In this document: in pieces, positions 55,776-64,000 of the stretch | Position numbering within the stretch: position 1 is the stretch's first letter | Layout: each line of letters begins with the position of its first letter | Assembly (NCBI RefSeq): GCF_004348735.1 | Contig: NZ_SMKT01000015.1 | Coordinates: 1-64,000, forward strand | DNA from: Actinomadura sp. KC06 | GTDB taxonomy: Bacteria; Actinomycetota; Actinomycetes; Streptosporangiales; Streptosporangiaceae | Reading direction: 5' to 3' | DNA: 64,000 nt | The notes under the pieces: model-generated | The model's database searches: none | Told to the model about the DNA's origin: nothing | The model's input: the letters and a program-made list of their open reading frames with translations, nothing else | Program-made: the position numbers and the translations under genes

Positions 55776-56693
55776 TCACCAGGAGGCGGCGCCGGTGAAC
55801 GTCGTCTCGTGCGGGTCGTAGCCGAGGACGGTACGGGCGGCGGTGATGTCGAGGGTCCGCTCGACGGCCAGGTGGCTGATCGCGTAGCGGGTGACGCGCG
55901 GTGGCCGTGGGCTCCGGGCCAGCAGGAACGCGCCTTCGGCGACGGCGGCGAGCGGACGCGCGGCGGCGGCGGGGACGTACACGGGCCTCGCCCGGACGCC
56001 CCGTTCGCGGAGGATCCCGCGCAGCGCGCCGTCGATCGTGATCGGGGCCGCGTCCGCGATGTTGAACACGCCCGCGGCGACGGGTCCGGTCGCGGCGAGC
56101 ACGCAGGCCCGGACGAGGTTGCCGATCGAGGTCAGGCTGACGCGCTGCCGTCCCGTCCCGGCGGCCGGGAGGACCGGGCCGCGCACGGCCGACAGCACGC
56201 GCGGCAGCAGCGTCGCGTCGCCGGGCCCGTAGACCGCGTGGGGACGCAGAATGATCGCGTCGCGGGGCACGGCCCGTTCGGCGGCGGCCTTGGACGCGCC
56301 GTAGGCGTTCAGGTAGCGGCGGACGGGCGCCTCGTCCTCGGTGGCCATCACGCTCGGACGGAACGGGTCGTACACGCTGGCCGTGCTGACGTGCACGAAC
56401 CTCGCGCCGGGAAAGCTCGCGAGGGCGTTGCGGGTTCCGGTGAGGTTGGCGGCGAACAGGCCCGCGGCCGGGCCCCAATCGGTGGCGCTCCCGGCGCAGT
56501 GGATCACCGCGTCGACGCCGGGGGCGTCCGCGAGCGCGCCGCGGGCGAGGTCCCATGACCGGTAGGCCGCGCCGCCGAGGTCGCCGGGATCCGGACGGCG
56601 GCCGTACGCGAACGTCGTGACGCCCTCTGCCGCGAGCGTCCTGCAGACCGCGCCGCCGACGAAGCCGGACGCGCCCGTCACCGCGATCTTCAT
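55776..56693 (-). CDS. OleD-like NAD(P)-dependent reductase (extended SDR)
   Basis: A 305-residue extended short-chain dehydrogenase. The Rossmann motif is VTGASGFVGGAV (residues 5-16). The segment HCAGSATDWGPAAGLFAANLTGTRNAL and the STASVY active-site serine region with downstream YGASK (Tyr-x-x-x-Lys) are present. OleD, the 2-alkyl-3-ketoalkanoate reductase of head-to-head hydrocarbon synthesis, has similar WGP and ANxxGT motifs. I assign OleD-like mainly from the neighbouring OleA-like and OleC-like genes. It could instead be a sugar epimerase. The start overlaps the ligase stop by four bases. Confidence 0.75.
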   Translation of the reverse strand: MKIAVTGASGFVGGAVCRTLAAEGVTTFAYGRRPDPGDLGGAAYRSWDLARGALADAPGVDAVIHCAGSATDWGPAAGLFAANLTGTRNALASFPGARFVHVSTASVYDPFRPSVMATEDEAPVRRYLNAYGASKAAAERAVPRDAIILRPHAVYGPGDATLLPRVLSAVRGPVLPAAGTGRQRVSLTSIGNLVRACVLAATGPVAAGVFNIADAAPITIDGALRGILRERGVRARPVYVPAAAARPLAAVAEGAFLLARSPRPPRVTRYAISHLAVERTLDITAARTVLGYDPHETTFTGAASW

Positions 56694-58204
56694 TCGGTCA
56701 CCAGGTCGCGGAGGCGGTCGCGGTCGAGCTTGCGCGTCCGGCCGGAGCGCGGCAGCTCGTCCAGGACGACGATGCGGTCCGGCAGCGCGTCGTGATCGAT
56801 GACGTCGGGGAGGCTGCGCCGGAGCCGTCCCGGAAGATCATCTGGACCGACGACCGCCAGCACCACCTCCTCGTCCCCGGTGGCGGCGTCGGGCACGCCC
56901 ACGATCGCGGCCTCCGCCACGCCGGGAAGCGCGGCGATCGACGGCTCGTACAGCCCTGGATAAAGGTTGAACTTGCCCCGGATCAGCATGTCCTTCTTGC
57001 GTCCCATGAGGATGAGGCGGCCGTCGTCGAACCGCGCGAGGTCGCCGGTCGGCAGTTCGGAGACGGGCTCGGCGCCGAGGTATCCGCGGCACAGGTTCGG
57101 GCCGGACAGCAGCAGCTCGCCGTCGCCGGCCAGCCGGGCGGCGACGCCGGGCAGCGGCCGTCCGAGAAGATCGCCGGGCGCGGTGCGGGCGGCGTGGGCG
57201 AGTTTCTCCTCCGCCGACGCGATCGCCACCGGCAGGATCTCCGTCATCGCGTAGACGGACAGGACCTCGGCGGACGGCGCCGCCGCGACGGCCCGCCGGA
57301 GGATCGCGGCCGGTGCGGGCGCGGCGCCGAGCAGCACGTACCGCAGCGTCGGCGGCAGGTCCGGCGAAGCGTCCAGGATCTCGGCCAGGTGGACGGGAAC
57401 GCAGAACGCGTGCGTGGCCTCCCGTTCCCGCATCAGCCGGGCGTCGTCGGCGGGGGTGCGCGACAGCGGCGGCATCGACCAGCGCGCCCCGGCCACCAGC
57501 GCGGGCAGCCCGATCATGAGCTGGTCGGTGTGGACGACGTCGCCCGGGCCGAGCGGCATCCGCGTCCGGAACAGGTCGAGCGCCGCCGCCAGCGACGCCT
57601 GGGTGTGCACGACGGCGCGCGGGTCCGACGTCGTCCCGGACGTGAAGATCACCGCGGCCGGCGCGTCCGGATCGCCGTCGGAGGCGGGCTCGGGCGCGTC
57701 GCCGCCCACGAGGCGCTGGAACGGCAGCGAGCCTCGCGGCACGCCCGGCAACCGGCGGCCGACGTGGATGTGCCGCATCGGGCCCTCGCCCGGAACCTGC
57801 AGGTCCGCGAAGTTCGGCAGCAGCAGCCCGCGCCGCCGCGCGTACGCCCGGACAGGCCGCAGGCGGCTGCCCGCGTACAGGACGGATTCCGCCGCCGACC
57901 AGCGCGGGCGCGCCAGCCTCAGCCGCGCGGTGAACATCTCGGGACCGGCCCCGGGATCGGCGAACACCACTACTCCGCCGGCCGCGACCACGCCCAGCGC
58001 CAGCACGAGCGACTCCGGCGAGGGCCGGACGGAGAACAGCACCCCGTCACCGGACGCCAGCCCGGCGGCGAGCAGCCCGCGGCGGACGGCGAGCACCTGC
58101 CGCCGCAGCTCGCCGTAGGTGAGTTCCGCGCCGTCCCCCGAGACGAGCGCGACGCCGCCGGGCGTCCGGGCCGCCTGGTCCAGCAGGCATCGGACGAGAG
58201 TCAC
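56690..58204 (-). CDS. OleC-like AMP-dependent ligase (putative beta-lactone synthetase)
   Basis: A 504-residue ANL-superfamily enzyme. The P-loop is IFTSGTTSDPRAVVHT, the A5 region VYAMTEILPVAIASAEEK, and the A7-A10 region is TGDLARFDDG, MGRKKDMLIRGKFNLYPG and SGRTRKLDRD (the usual catalytic Lys region). TExLPV followed by xxGRPLPG is a pattern I associate with OleC, which makes beta-lactones from beta-hydroxy acids using ATP. Without that context it would be called a fatty-acyl-AMP/CoA ligase. The GTG at 58204 overlaps the P450 stop. Confidence 0.78.
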   Translation of the reverse strand: MTLVRCLLDQAARTPGGVALVSGDGAELTYGELRRQVLAVRRGLLAAGLASGDGVLFSVRPSPESLVLALGVVAAGGVVVFADPGAGPEMFTARLRLARPRWSAAESVLYAGSRLRPVRAYARRRGLLLPNFADLQVPGEGPMRHIHVGRRLPGVPRGSLPFQRLVGGDAPEPASDGDPDAPAAVIFTSGTTSDPRAVVHTQASLAAALDLFRTRMPLGPGDVVHTDQLMIGLPALVAGARWSMPPLSRTPADDARLMREREATHAFCVPVHLAEILDASPDLPPTLRYVLLGAAPAPAAILRRAVAAAPSAEVLSVYAMTEILPVAIASAEEKLAHAARTAPGDLLGRPLPGVAARLAGDGELLLSGPNLCRGYLGAEPVSELPTGDLARFDDGRLILMGRKKDMLIRGKFNLYPGLYEPSIAALPGVAEAAIVGVPDAATGDEEVVLAVVGPDDLPGRLRRSLPDVIDHDALPDRIVVLDELPRSGRTRKLDRDRLRDLVTE

Positions 58205-59370
58205 CCCGTTCCCCTTCCCGCACGGACGGCGAGATGCCGATACGTCGGAATCAGGACGCCCCGGGCGGCGGCGCGGCGCGTGACCGTGAGCGGCCCGGCG
58301 GCGAGGAGCGTCCGGGCGACCAGCCGGATCTGTGCCGTGGCCAGCGGATATCCGAGGCAGAAGTGCGGCCCCGCGCCGAACCACAGCCGCCGCAGCTCGG
58401 GCGGGTGCGGACGGTCGAGATCGAACGGCCCGAGGGCGCGGCAGCAGTTGTGCGTCGCGATCAGGATCCGGTCCCCCGGCCGCACCGCGACGCCCCCGAC
58501 CGCCACCGCGCGGTGCACGCTCCGCAACATGACCGGTGTCGGCGTCGTCACCCGCATGGCCTCGTCGACGGCCCGGTCGAGCATCGCCGCGCCGCCGGCG
58601 GCGACGCGTGCGAGCTGCCCGTGGTCGGCGAGGAGGGCGATCAGGCGCGGCAGGAGCGTCGCGACCGTCTCGGTGCCGGTCAGGAAGAACGCCCCGGCGG
58701 CTCCCCGCGCCTCGTCCTCCGAGAGGCCGAGCGTCCGCATCCGTCCCATGACCGTGGACTCGTCCCCCGCCGCGTACGCCTTGGCGGCGATGTCGCCCAG
58801 CGGATCGAGCACGGCCCGGGCCCGCCGTACCTGGGACGGGGACAGCCGCCGCGTCCGCAGCGAGACCATCGAGACGATGCGCTCACCCTGCTCGAACAGA
58901 TCGCGGTAGGCCGATTCGGTCCTGGTCTCCAGGCCGATGACCTCGCCGATCACCGCTCCGGCCAGCACGCGGGCCGCGTCCACCAGGTCGACGGTCGCGC
59001 CGTCCCGGAGACGGCCGGTGAGCCGCGCCAAGGGCTCGTCCAGCACCCGCGCGCACAACGCCTCGGTATAGGACGGCACGAACAGATCGGCCAGCCGCCG
59101 GCGCAGTACCCGGTGCGCCTCCCCCTCCATGTTGAGCAGCACAGAAGGCCCCAGGACCGGCGTCCACAGCTCGCCCGGAGATCCGGGGCCGTCCTTCCGG
59201 AACGTCTCGCCGTCCATCAGGATCCCGCGGGCCAGCGACGCGTCGTTCACCACCACACCGACTCCCGGCACGCGCACGACCGGCCCGCGCCGAGCCGCGG
59301 CGCACAGCAGCGGATACGCGAACGGATGCGCCGTCACATAGAGGCGCCGTTCCCAGTCGCGGACCTTCAC
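58201..59370 (-). CDS. cytochrome P450
   Basis: A 389-residue class I P450 with the I-helix LTGTETVATLL (acid/Thr proton relay), the K-helix EAMR (ExxR), and the haem-binding FGAGPHFCLGYPLA with the Cys ligand. It lacks a membrane anchor, as in other bacterial P450s. Placed between the ligase and glycosyltransferase genes with four-base overlaps on both sides, it most likely hydroxylates the lipid-like product of the cluster. No ferredoxin gene is adjacent. Confidence 0.93.
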   Translation of the reverse strand: MKVRDWERRLYVTAHPFAYPLLCAAARRGPVVRVPGVGVVVNDASLARGILMDGETFRKDGPGSPGELWTPVLGPSVLLNMEGEAHRVLRRRLADLFVPSYTEALCARVLDEPLARLTGRLRDGATVDLVDAARVLAGAVIGEVIGLETRTESAYRDLFEQGERIVSMVSLRTRRLSPSQVRRARAVLDPLGDIAAKAYAAGDESTVMGRMRTLGLSEDEARGAAGAFFLTGTETVATLLPRLIALLADHGQLARVAAGGAAMLDRAVDEAMRVTTPTPVMLRSVHRAVAVGGVAVRPGDRILIATHNCCRALGPFDLDRPHPPELRRLWFGAGPHFCLGYPLATAQIRLVARTLLAAGPLTVTRRAAARGVLIPTYRHLAVRAGRGTG

Positions 59371-60119
59371 CGGACGTCCACCACGGGCGGCCGGTATCGG
59401 TGGTCGGCGTACCAGCCCAGCGTCCTGACCAGGCCGTACGCCCGCAGGCGGCGGACCGACCCGTAGACGACGACGTCCTTGCGCAGCCCGTACGCCCCGC
59501 TGACGCGGCGGACGCGGTTGACGAGCGCGCGGTCCTCGTGGACGTCCTCGATGCGACTGCGCGGGAAGCCGCCCGCCCGCTCGTACAGGTCGGCGGTGAT
59601 GGCAAGGTTGCAGCCCGGCATCATCACGTACGGGCCGAGGTAGAGCGGGTCCTGGTTGCCGGGCCTGAAGCGTCCGAACAGCGCGGCGAGATCGATGACG
59701 GCGGGCAGCAGGCGGCGCTCCCAGAACTTCAGCGGGAACTCGTCGGTGCGCGGCAGCAGCGGCCCGGACACCAGCTCCAGGCCGTCGCCGAACGCGCGCC
59801 TCACCGCCGCGACCCAGCCGTGGTGCGGGAGGCAGTCGGCGTCGGTGCGGGCGACGTGCGTGGCCCCGGCGGCGATGGCGTGCCGGACGCCGGTGTCGGC
59901 GGCGGCGCCCGTCCCCTTCTCCGGTTCGCGGACGATCCGGACGTCGAACGCGCCGTTCCCGGCCGCGAACTCCTTGACGACCTGCGCCGTCCCGTCCGTG
60001 CTGCCGTTGTCGACGACGGCGAGCGTGAACCCGAGGTCGGTCTGCTCGGCGAGGCGGCGCAGCGTCGCGCCGATCGAGCGTTCCTCGTCGTAGGCGGGGA
60101 TGACGACCCAGAGTCTCAT
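59367..60119 (-). CDS. family 2 glycosyltransferase
   Basis: A 250-residue GT-A fold protein. It begins VIPAYDEERSIGATLRRL, with NGSTDGTAQVV, and has RTDADCLPHHGW (DxD-like metal/nucleotide-sugar site) and DVHEDRALVNRV (ED catalytic region). A hydrophobic patch (PAVIDLAALFGRF and YVMMPGCNLAI) could sit at the membrane. The ATG at 60119 has GGAG eight bases upstream; GTG 60125 overlapping the ketosynthase stop is an alternative. It may add a sugar to the operon product. Confidence 0.9.
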   Translation of the reverse strand: MRLWVVIPAYDEERSIGATLRRLAEQTDLGFTLAVVDNGSTDGTAQVVKEFAAGNGAFDVRIVREPEKGTGAAADTGVRHAIAAGATHVARTDADCLPHHGWVAAVRRAFGDGLELVSGPLLPRTDEFPLKFWERRLLPAVIDLAALFGRFRPGNQDPLYLGPYVMMPGCNLAITADLYERAGGFPRSRIEDVHEDRALVNRVRRVSGAYGLRKDVVVYGSVRRLRAYGLVRTLGWYADHRYRPPVVDVR

Positions 60120-60121
60120 GG

Positions 60122-61123
60122 TCACAGCTCCGCGAACATGACGCCGAGGCTGATGCCGCCCGCCAGGCCGATCAGCGCGACGCGGTCGCCGGGCGCGCAG
60201 CGCCCTTCGGCGATCGCGGTGGCGAGCTGCAACGGCAGGCTCGCGGACGCGGCGTTCCCGTGCTCGGGCAGCGTCACGACAAGGCGATCGGCCGGAATGC
60301 CAAGGGTCGAGCGCAGCACCTCCAGATACGGCACGGTCACCTGGTGGACGGCGACGACCGCGAAGTCGTCCCAGGTCAGGCCCGTCTTCTGCAGTGCGGT
60401 GCTGAAGAGTTCCGCGCCTCCCGCGACGAACGCGTCCTTGAGCCGCCGCCCGTCCCCGCTGAAGTAGGTGAACTCGGGGTCGCGGGGATGCATCGAGCCG
60501 CCCGCCGGGAGCGTCCCGATCCGCCAGGCGGCGGAGACGGCGGCGAAGTCGCGGTAGAAGATCCCGCCGTCCGGGGCCGCCTCGACGAGCATCGCGGCGC
60601 CGCCGTCGGACAGGGTGTAGCCGGCGAAGGCGTCCGCGAACTGGGCGCGGTCGCGCACCTTCCAGCGGATCGCGCGGGACGGGCTCTCGCCCGTGCAGAC
60701 CAGGACCCGCTCGTGCTGCCCTGTGCGGATCAGCGCGTCCGCCATCTGCAGCGCGTTCAGGAAGCTGTTGCACGCGTTCTTGACGTCGAAGACCGGGCAG
60801 GACGCGCCGAGCTTCGCGGCGACGATGTGCGCGGTGGCGGGCTCGATCAGGTCCTGCGACGCCGATCCGAAGATCAGCAGGTCTAGCCCGGCGGGGTGCG
60901 TCCCGCGCTCGGCGAGCACGTGGCGGGCGGCGGCGACCGCCAGGTCGGACGCCTGCTCCTCGTCCCCCATGACGTGCCGGGTCCGGATTCCGGTCAGCCG
61001 CCGGACGATCGTGGAAGGCGGGCGGTAACCGCCGCTCTCGGCCGCGACGCGCGCCTCCACCTCGGCGCTGGTGACCGTCCGGCCGGGCAGGTGCGCCGCG
61101 ACGGCGGTGATGCGGGCTCTCAT
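60122..61123 (-). CDS. OleA-like ketosynthase (KAS III fold)
   Basis: A 333-residue thiolase-superfamily enzyme with the Cys-His-Asn set: Cys118 in FDVKNACNSF, His260 in VVAVHQVTVP and Asn290 in LPEHGNAAS. An acidic residue, Glu94 in DLIEPATAHIV, lies 24 residues before the Cys. OleA carries the equivalent Glu at -26 (Glu117 before Cys143, from memory), which drives head-to-head Claisen condensation of two acyl-CoAs, while FabH has Phe there. This supports an OleA-like role but not strongly. It is the first gene of the five-gene operon. Confidence 0.78.
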   Translation of the reverse strand: MRARITAVAAHLPGRTVTSAEVEARVAAESGGYRPPSTIVRRLTGIRTRHVMGDEEQASDLAVAAARHVLAERGTHPAGLDLLIFGSASQDLIEPATAHIVAAKLGASCPVFDVKNACNSFLNALQMADALIRTGQHERVLVCTGESPSRAIRWKVRDRAQFADAFAGYTLSDGGAAMLVEAAPDGGIFYRDFAAVSAAWRIGTLPAGGSMHPRDPEFTYFSGDGRRLKDAFVAGGAELFSTALQKTGLTWDDFAVVAVHQVTVPYLEVLRSTLGIPADRLVVTLPEHGNAASASLPLQLATAIAEGRCAPGDRVALIGLAGGISLGVMFAEL

Positions 61124-61283
61124 GGCCTGGGGTCCCCCCGGGGTTCCTCGTGTTCCGTGGAACCGCCAGCGTCGCCGGTCCCGGACGCTCCCGGACAGGG
61201 CGGCCCTACGGAACCAAGGATGAGCGTTGTACCCAGGGTCGGGATGAGTACCGCCGCTCACCCCGGATGAGCGATACCGCCCG

Positions 61284-61664
61284 CTAGACCTCGGGGATCG
61301 TGGTCGGGGCGGCGGTCGTCGGCGCGGGCGCCGGGGAGTTCGTCACGGTCGGGACGACCGGCTGCACCGGCTCCTCGGTGTTCCTGGACCCGGAGTTCCA
61401 CCACCAGAGCGCGAACGAGATCGCGAACAGCACGAGGATGCCCGCGAGGACCTGGACCACCGCCATGCGATGGCTCGGGTCGCGGCGGCGCCGCCGCCGG
61501 AACCGGAGGCCGCCGGAGCGCGCGGCGCGGCGCGCGGCCCGCCGGTCGCGCCGCCGCTCGCGCTTGCCGGGCGCGCGGGCCCGCTCGCTCGCGGACGGCT
61601 CGGTGAACGTTGCGCTCCTGACGAAGTTCTCGTCGAACACGGGCTCGTCGAAGTCTGCGGCCAT
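61284..61664 (-). CDS. SCO2583-type single-pass membrane protein
   Basis: A 126-residue protein. The N-terminal motif FDENFVRSATFTEPSASERAR is that of the actinobacterial SCO2583/SCO2584 family. A very basic stretch (about residues 35-65, with runs of Arg) precedes one helix (about 68-88, VVQVLAGILVLFAISFALWWW). The tail is Pro/Thr-rich and outside. The family's function is unknown to me. It is not in the ketosynthase operon: a 160-base gap separates it from that gene. Confidence 0.75.
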   Translation of the reverse strand: MAADFDEPVFDENFVRSATFTEPSASERARAPGKRERRRDRRAARRAARSGGLRFRRRRRRDPSHRMAVVQVLAGILVLFAISFALWWWNSGSRNTEEPVQPVVPTVTNSPAPAPTTAAPTTIPEV

Positions 61665-61792
61665 GAGGATCTCCGGCGCGGGGGGCGGCGGTCGGCTCCC
61701 AGGCTAGTCGACGCCGGCGCGGGACCGTCCTGCCGCCCGAGGCCGTTCCGGCCGGGTCCTGATGGCCGGGACCCGGACACACGGCCGAAATC

Positions 61793-61806
61793 TAGAACCC
61801 GTTACA
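61793..61806. promoter_or_regulatory. KstR-type operator before the thiolase gene
   Basis: TAGAACCCGTTACA matches TnnAACnnGTTnnA at all defined positions and lies 35-48 bases upstream of the thiolase ATG. It resembles the site before the FadE pair at 40170, whose divergent regulator is KstR-like. Confidence 0.65.
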
Positions 61807-61831
61807 GTCATACCTGAATCGTGTTCGATAA

Positions 61832-63001
<1,170 letters not shown>

Positions 63002-63031
63002 GCGATCCCCCTGGCGCGAAAGGCGGTCCCG

Positions 63032-64000
63032 TTGCAGCCGGAACCCGAAGACCTCGGCGGAGGACTGTGGAGCGTTCCAGTCCCCATCCCGGACAACCCG
63101 CTGGCCTACACGCTGGTGTACGCGGCGGAGAGCCCCCGGGGCCCCGTCCTGATCGACGCCGGCTGGCAGCACGAGGACGCCTGGACGGCCCTCCGCGACG
63201 GCCTCGGCACGTTCGGGATCGACGTCCGCGACGTGCACGGCGTGGTCGTGACGCACTTCCACCCCGACCACTCCGGCCTCGCCGGGCGCGTCCGCGACGA
63301 GTCGGACGCCTGGATCGCCATGCACCACGCGGACGCGGAGATCGTCCGGAGGTTCCACACCGTCGGCCAGCGCGGCCGCCGCGCGTTCGAGCTGACCGCG
63401 CTGCGCCGCGCCGGGGCGGCCGAGTCCGACCTGACCGGGTCGAGCCGGCAGACGCCGGTCGCGCCGCCCGCGATCCCGGACCGCGAACTGTCCGACGGCG
63501 ACCTCGTCGACCTGCCGGGACGCAGGCTGCGGGCCATCTGGACGCCCGGCCACTCCCCCGGCCACATCTGCCTGCACCTGGAGGACGGCGACCGCATCTT
63601 CACCGGCGACCACGTCCTGCCGCGCATCACCCCGCACATCGGCCTCTACCCGTACGACACCCCGGACGTGGACCCGCTCAGCGACTTCCTCGGCTCGCTC
63701 GACAAGGTCTCCGCGATGACCGTGGGCGAGGTCCTGCCCGCGCACCAGTACCGCTTCGACGGGCTGTCCGGCCGCGCACAGGAGATCATCCGCCATCACG
63801 AGGAGCGCCTCGCGGAGGTGACGGCGCTGCTGTCGTCCGCTCCCCTCACGCTGTGGGACCTCACGGCGGGCCTCACCTGGCGCCACCCGTGGGCCGAGAT
63901 GCACCAGGGCGCGCGCCGGATGGCCGCCGCCGAGGCCGCCGCGCACATCCGCACGCTGGAGACCAGGGGCGTCGCCCGCCGCGACGGGACGGACGACCCC
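63032..64000 (+). CDS. metallo-beta-lactamase-fold hydrolase (3' end beyond window)
   Basis: At least 323 residues, truncated by the window edge. The metal site THFHPDHSG (HxHxDH) lies near residue 75, with a second ligand GHSPGH and GDHVLP later. This is the glyoxalase II/beta-lactamase superfamily, here of the MBL-fold hydrolase type. It probably starts at TTG 63032, after AAAGG, 30 bases downstream of the thiolase gene, and is likely co-transcribed. A thioester hydrolase acting on CoA intermediates is possible. Confidence 0.85.
   Translation, partial: MQPEPEDLGGGLWSVPVPIPDNPLAYTLVYAAESPRGPVLIDAGWQHEDAWTALRDGLGTFGIDVRDVHGVVVTHFHPDHSGLAGRVRDESDAWIAMHHADAEIVRRFHTVGQRGRRAFELTALRRAGAAESDLTGSSRQTPVAPPAIPDRELSDGDLVDLPGRRLRAIWTPGHSPGHICLHLEDGDRIFTGDHVLPRITPHIGLYPYDTPDVDPLSDFLGSLDKVSAMTVGEVLPAHQYRFDGLSGRAQEIIRHHEERLAEVTALLSSAPLTLWDLTAGLTWRHPWAEMHQGARRMAAAEAAAHIRTLETRGVARRDGTDDP

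Overview
The window is 64 kb of very GC-rich, gene-dense actinobacterial chromosome. Codon use, frequent GTG/TTG starts, 1-4 base stop/start overlaps, DUF397, the SCO2583-type membrane protein, an ergothioneine cluster and a KstR-like regulator all fit a filamentous actinomycete. Actinomadura or another Thermomonosporaceae member is my best guess, by inference only. I see no rRNA, tRNA, CRISPR array, insertion sequence or prophage. About 61 protein genes fill nearly all of the sequence, and no stretch over 300 bases lacks a gene.

Layout. 0-4.2 kb: membrane Ser/Thr kinase, hot-dog thioesterase, SppA-type peptidase, flavin reductase. 4.2-11.4 kb (minus): complete histidine-utilisation operon hutH-hutU-M20 amidohydrolase-hutF-hutI. 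An IclR regulator lies just beyond it, and a near-identical 16-bp inverted repeat precedes both hutH and the regulator gene. 13.3-18.8 kb: ABC-2 exporter, GNAT acetyltransferase, alpha/beta hydrolase, two-component system. 18.9-24.9 kb: four-gene quaternary-amine type ABC importer, divergent from a histidine-ammonia-lyase paralogue whose cofactor-forming Ser is Thr, then a LacI regulator. 25-28 kb: cysteine dioxygenase behind three tandem 13-bp operator-like repeats, and a divergent acyltransferase-3/SGNH pair. 28-32.3 kb (minus): egtABCD (ergothioneine). 32.5-38 kb: membrane-anchored sigma-like protein, MFS exporter with TetR, glutamate decarboxylase. 37.8-41 kb: two FadE26/27-like acyl-CoA dehydrogenases and a KstR-like TetR. 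41-43 kb: secreted S1 protease and an orphan DUF397 protein. 43-53.7 kb: complete purine (xanthine to ureidoglycolate) operon with divergent PucR. 54-55.8 kb: an alpha/beta hydrolase lacking Ser and His, and a ClpN/HTH protein behind twin palindromes. 55.8-61.1 kb (minus): a tight five-gene operon of OleA-like ketosynthase, GT2, P450, OleC-like ligase and OleD-like reductase. 61-64 kb: a small membrane protein, a FadA5-like thiolase with a KstR-type site, and a metallo-beta-lactamase-fold protein cut by the window edge.

Together the window is rich in nitrogen scavenging (histidine, purines), thiol metabolism (ergothioneine, cysteine dioxygenase) and sterol-like side-chain beta-oxidation. The most novel-looking items are the Ole-like biosynthetic operon, the MIO-altered lyase facing a quaternary-amine importer, the doubly inactivated hydrolase, and several new-looking operator sets.
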